From: an uncultured Tidjanibacter sp.
GTDB taxonomy: Bacteria; Bacteroidota; Bacteroidia; Bacteroidales; Rikenellaceae
Length of the DNA stretch: 7,673 nt
NCBI GenBank assembly: GCA_934663885.1
Contig: CAKUKW010000091.1
Location: forward strand, 1 to 7,673
Reading direction: 5' to 3'
Below the pieces are notes generated by a model. That model saw only the letters and a list, made by a program, of their open reading frames with translations. It did not search any database and was not told the origin of the DNA. Below, one piece after another: positions 6,211-7,673 of the stretch. The position numbers and the translations under genes are program-made. Position 1 is the first letter of the stretch. Each line of letters opens with the position of its first letter.

Positions 6211-6534
6211 AGAATTTTGTTTTTAGGCCGGAAGGCGGCGGGCAAAAAGCCCATCCCCCTTCCAATCGATTAATGAATTAATTATATGTTTTTATTCCCC
6301 TTTCGTTATAAATATTATTTCATTTTAAGATTGTAAAGTTATGAATTATTTTACATTGTTATGTTTACAAAAGATATAAATACGCATTACGATTTAATTA
6401 CAATAACGTCCGGATAATCATTTTATCGTGTCCGTAATATTAATTTATAAAGAATTACCCGCACATAACCGCAGGGGGCCGAAAACGGGATGGAGAACAC
6501 ATCACCCATCCCGTTTTGCATGCAAAAATTATAC
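6211..6534. other. Intergenic gap between etfA and the large lipoprotein gene
   Basis: No gene is supported here. The right end holds the etfA terminator (6482-6517). The part from about 6270 to 6440 is strongly AT-rich and should contain the promoter of the gene starting at 6210, but I found no exact TAnnTTTG box with a proper -33; the closest is TATCTTTTG on the minus strand (6368-6376). Several TTACA/TGTAA half-sites are scattered through 6330-6404. Near the start codon a small hairpin (GGGC, five-base loop, GCCC; 6240-6252) lies in the predicted leader. Confidence 0.6.
6482..6517 (-). terminator. Rho-independent terminator of the etfBA operon
   Basis: Twelve-base perfect inverted repeat (6482-6493 with 6506-6517; AAAACGGGATGG and its complement) around a 12-base loop. 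It begins 17 bp past the etfA stop codon. The outer four pairs are A:T, so the minus-strand transcript ends the stem in UUUU. The loop is long for an intrinsic terminator, but stem quality and position are convincing. Confidence 0.8.
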
Positions 6535-7548
6535 CTATTGTTTCTTCGATTCGATTTCTTTAGTAAGCCTTTCGTTAAGCATCGGCACTATTTTATTGAA
6601 ATCTCCCACTATACCCAGGTCGGCGACATTGAATATCGGAGCGAACTTATCCTTATTGATCGCTACGATATATTCCGATTCCTCCATACCTGCGAGATGC
6701 TGTATCGCCCCCGATATGCCTATGGCGAAATAGAGGTCGGGGCGCACCGTCTTACCCGTCTGCCCTACCTGGCGGTCGTGGGTCATCACGCCTGCATCCA
6801 CCATCGCGCGGGAAGAGGATACTTCGGCATTAAGCGTAACCGCGAGGGCATCCAATTTTTCGAAACCCTCTTTGCAGCCAACTCCGCGGCCGCCTGAAAC
6901 GAGTACGCGTGCCTGCGTGATATCGCACATGCCCTTATCTTCCTTGACGCTCTCCAACAAGCGTACTTTGAATCGCTCCGTGTCGAAGGCCGGTTTAAAA
7001 TCAATAATCTCTCCTTTCCTGCCCGCATCCCTGTCGGCGCGCTGCATAACACCCGGACGGACGGTGGACATCTGAGGGCGGTGCTCGCTGCATTTGATGG
7101 TAGCCATCAGGTTCCCACCGAACGCCGGACGTGTCATCATCAGCTCCTTCTCCTCGGATATCTCCAACTTGGTGCAGTCGGCCGTAAGGCCCGTTTCGAG
7201 CCTGGCCGAAAGCCTCGGCGCGAGGTCGCGGCCTATCGTAGTAGCACCGAAAAGCACTATATTGGGCTTATACTGTGAAATTACCTGGTAAACGGCCTGA
7301 GCGTACTGTTCGGTAATATAATCCTTCAATTCGGGTACATCAGCGCAAATAACCTTGTCCGCGCCGTATTCTATAAGGGACTGGGCTTCTTTCCCGATAC
7401 CGGAACCGGCGAGTACCGCCACGACTTTCTCTCCCAACCCTGAGGCCAGGTGGCGCGCTTTACCCAGTAATTCCAGCGCTACCGGCTGCACGATGCCCTC
7501 CCTCTGCTCGGCGAATACGAATACGTCTTTATGCTCTGCTTTGTTCAT
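6535..7548 (-). CDS. etfA: Electron transfer flavoprotein subunit alpha
   Basis: 337 residues, near the family's usual length. With EtfB it forms the soluble FAD-containing heterodimer that accepts or passes electrons between acyl-CoA dehydrogenases and a partner such as a quinone reductase or, in bifurcating types, NADH and ferredoxin. The N-terminal alpha/beta domain (about 6-190) is followed by the C-terminal FAD-binding domain: V-S-G-G-R-G-V-G (217-224), S-S-R-A-M-V-D-A-G-V (245-254), V-G-Q-T-G-K-T-V-R-P (261-270), I-G-I-S-G-A-I-Q-H (277-285) and I-N-K-D near 297-300, all typical FAD contacts. The ATG at 7546-7548 lies 21 bp after the etfB stop, so the two are co-transcribed. The operon ends here with a terminator and no acyl-CoA dehydrogenase follows; one could lie upstream, outside the window. 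Whether this ETF is of the bifurcating type cannot be judged from the motifs read here. Confidence 0.96.
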   Translation of the reverse strand: MNKAEHKDVFVFAEQREGIVQPVALELLGKARHLASGLGEKVVAVLAGSGIGKEAQSLIEYGADKVICADVPELKDYITEQYAQAVYQVISQYKPNIVLFGATTIGRDLAPRLSARLETGLTADCTKLEISEEKELMMTRPAFGGNLMATIKCSEHRPQMSTVRPGVMQRADRDAGRKGEIIDFKPAFDTERFKVRLLESVKEDKGMCDITQARVLVSGGRGVGCKEGFEKLDALAVTLNAEVSSSRAMVDAGVMTHDRQVGQTGKTVRPDLYFAIGISGAIQHLAGMEESEYIVAINKDKFAPIFNVADLGIVGDFNKIVPMLNERLTKEIESKKQ

Positions 7549-7569
7549 ATTTCTGTCTGAGTTTTGCCG

Positions 7570-7673
7570 TTAAATAATAAATTTCTCCTTCAGCTTCGAC
7601 ATTATGATGCCTACAGCTTCCTCGGGCTCCACGTCGTAAACTTCGCCCGCACCCTTGAGGCTCTTGCCGAACG
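7570..7673 (-). CDS. etfB: Electron transfer flavoprotein subunit beta, C-terminal fragment
   Basis: A minus-strand frame enters from the right edge and stops at TAA (7570-7572). The 34 complete codons visible read F-G-K-S-L-K-G-A-G-E-V-Y and end S-K-L-K-E-K-F-I-I. The G-K-x-L-K-G-A-G-E segment, the Pro-Glu-Glu-Ala stretch and the K-L-K-E-K-x-I-I tail are typical of the EtfB C-terminus. Placement directly upstream of etfA fits the usual etfB-etfA order. The remainder of the gene, including the AMP-binding region, is outside the window. Confidence 0.9.
   Translation of the reverse strand, partial: FGKSLKGAGEVYDVEPEEAVGIIMSKLKEKFII

Noticed and set aside
6368..6376. TATCTTTTG on the minus strand as the -7 box of the large lipoprotein gene.
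   Set aside because: It has an extra T relative to TAnnTTTG and no TTTG -33 at 19-21 bp; it is mentioned under the intergenic gap but not called as a promoter.

Overview
The window looks like a chromosome segment of a Bacteroidota bacterium, most likely of the order Bacteroidales; genus is not resolved. The evidence is four consecutive lipoprotein genes with BACON-type beta-sandwich domains, a DUF5689-like domain, A-rich translation leaders with no strong Shine-Dalgarno, and a good match to the Bacteroidetes -7 promoter box (TAnnTTTG). Every gene I can support lies on the minus strand, so the order of transcription is from right to left.

Right part (6482-7673): the last 34 residues of the electron transfer flavoprotein beta subunit (etfB), then a complete alpha subunit (etfA) 21 bp further on, closed by a rho-independent terminator. 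This is an ordinary energy-metabolism operon. After it comes an AT-rich gap of about 320 bp that should hold the promoter of the next gene.

Middle part (2409-6210): an 837-residue multidomain lipoprotein (BACON, jelly-roll, DUF5689-like, BACON, jelly-roll), a strand-biased terminator hairpin, then a lipoprotein made of a BACON domain fused to a DNA/RNA non-specific endonuclease (NUC1 family, S-R-G-H active site).

Left part (1-2231): two paralogous lipoproteins. The first (1107-2231) has two BACON-like domains and a C-terminal CBM4/9-like jelly-roll. The second (1-863, cut by the window edge) has the same signal peptide and first domain, followed by at least two almost identical 91-residue BACON-like repeats encoded by exact 273-bp DNA units.

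Taken together, 1-6210 is an array of secreted, membrane-anchored adhesin-like or binding lipoproteins surrounding one nuclease. No SusC/SusD pair, transposase, tRNA, rRNA or CRISPR array is visible. A shared role, such as binding and digesting extracellular nucleic acid or a matrix polymer at the cell surface, is inference from gene context. The strongest direct observations are the tandem 273-bp repeats, the domain sharing between neighbouring genes, and the hairpin sitting between the large lipoprotein and the nuclease.
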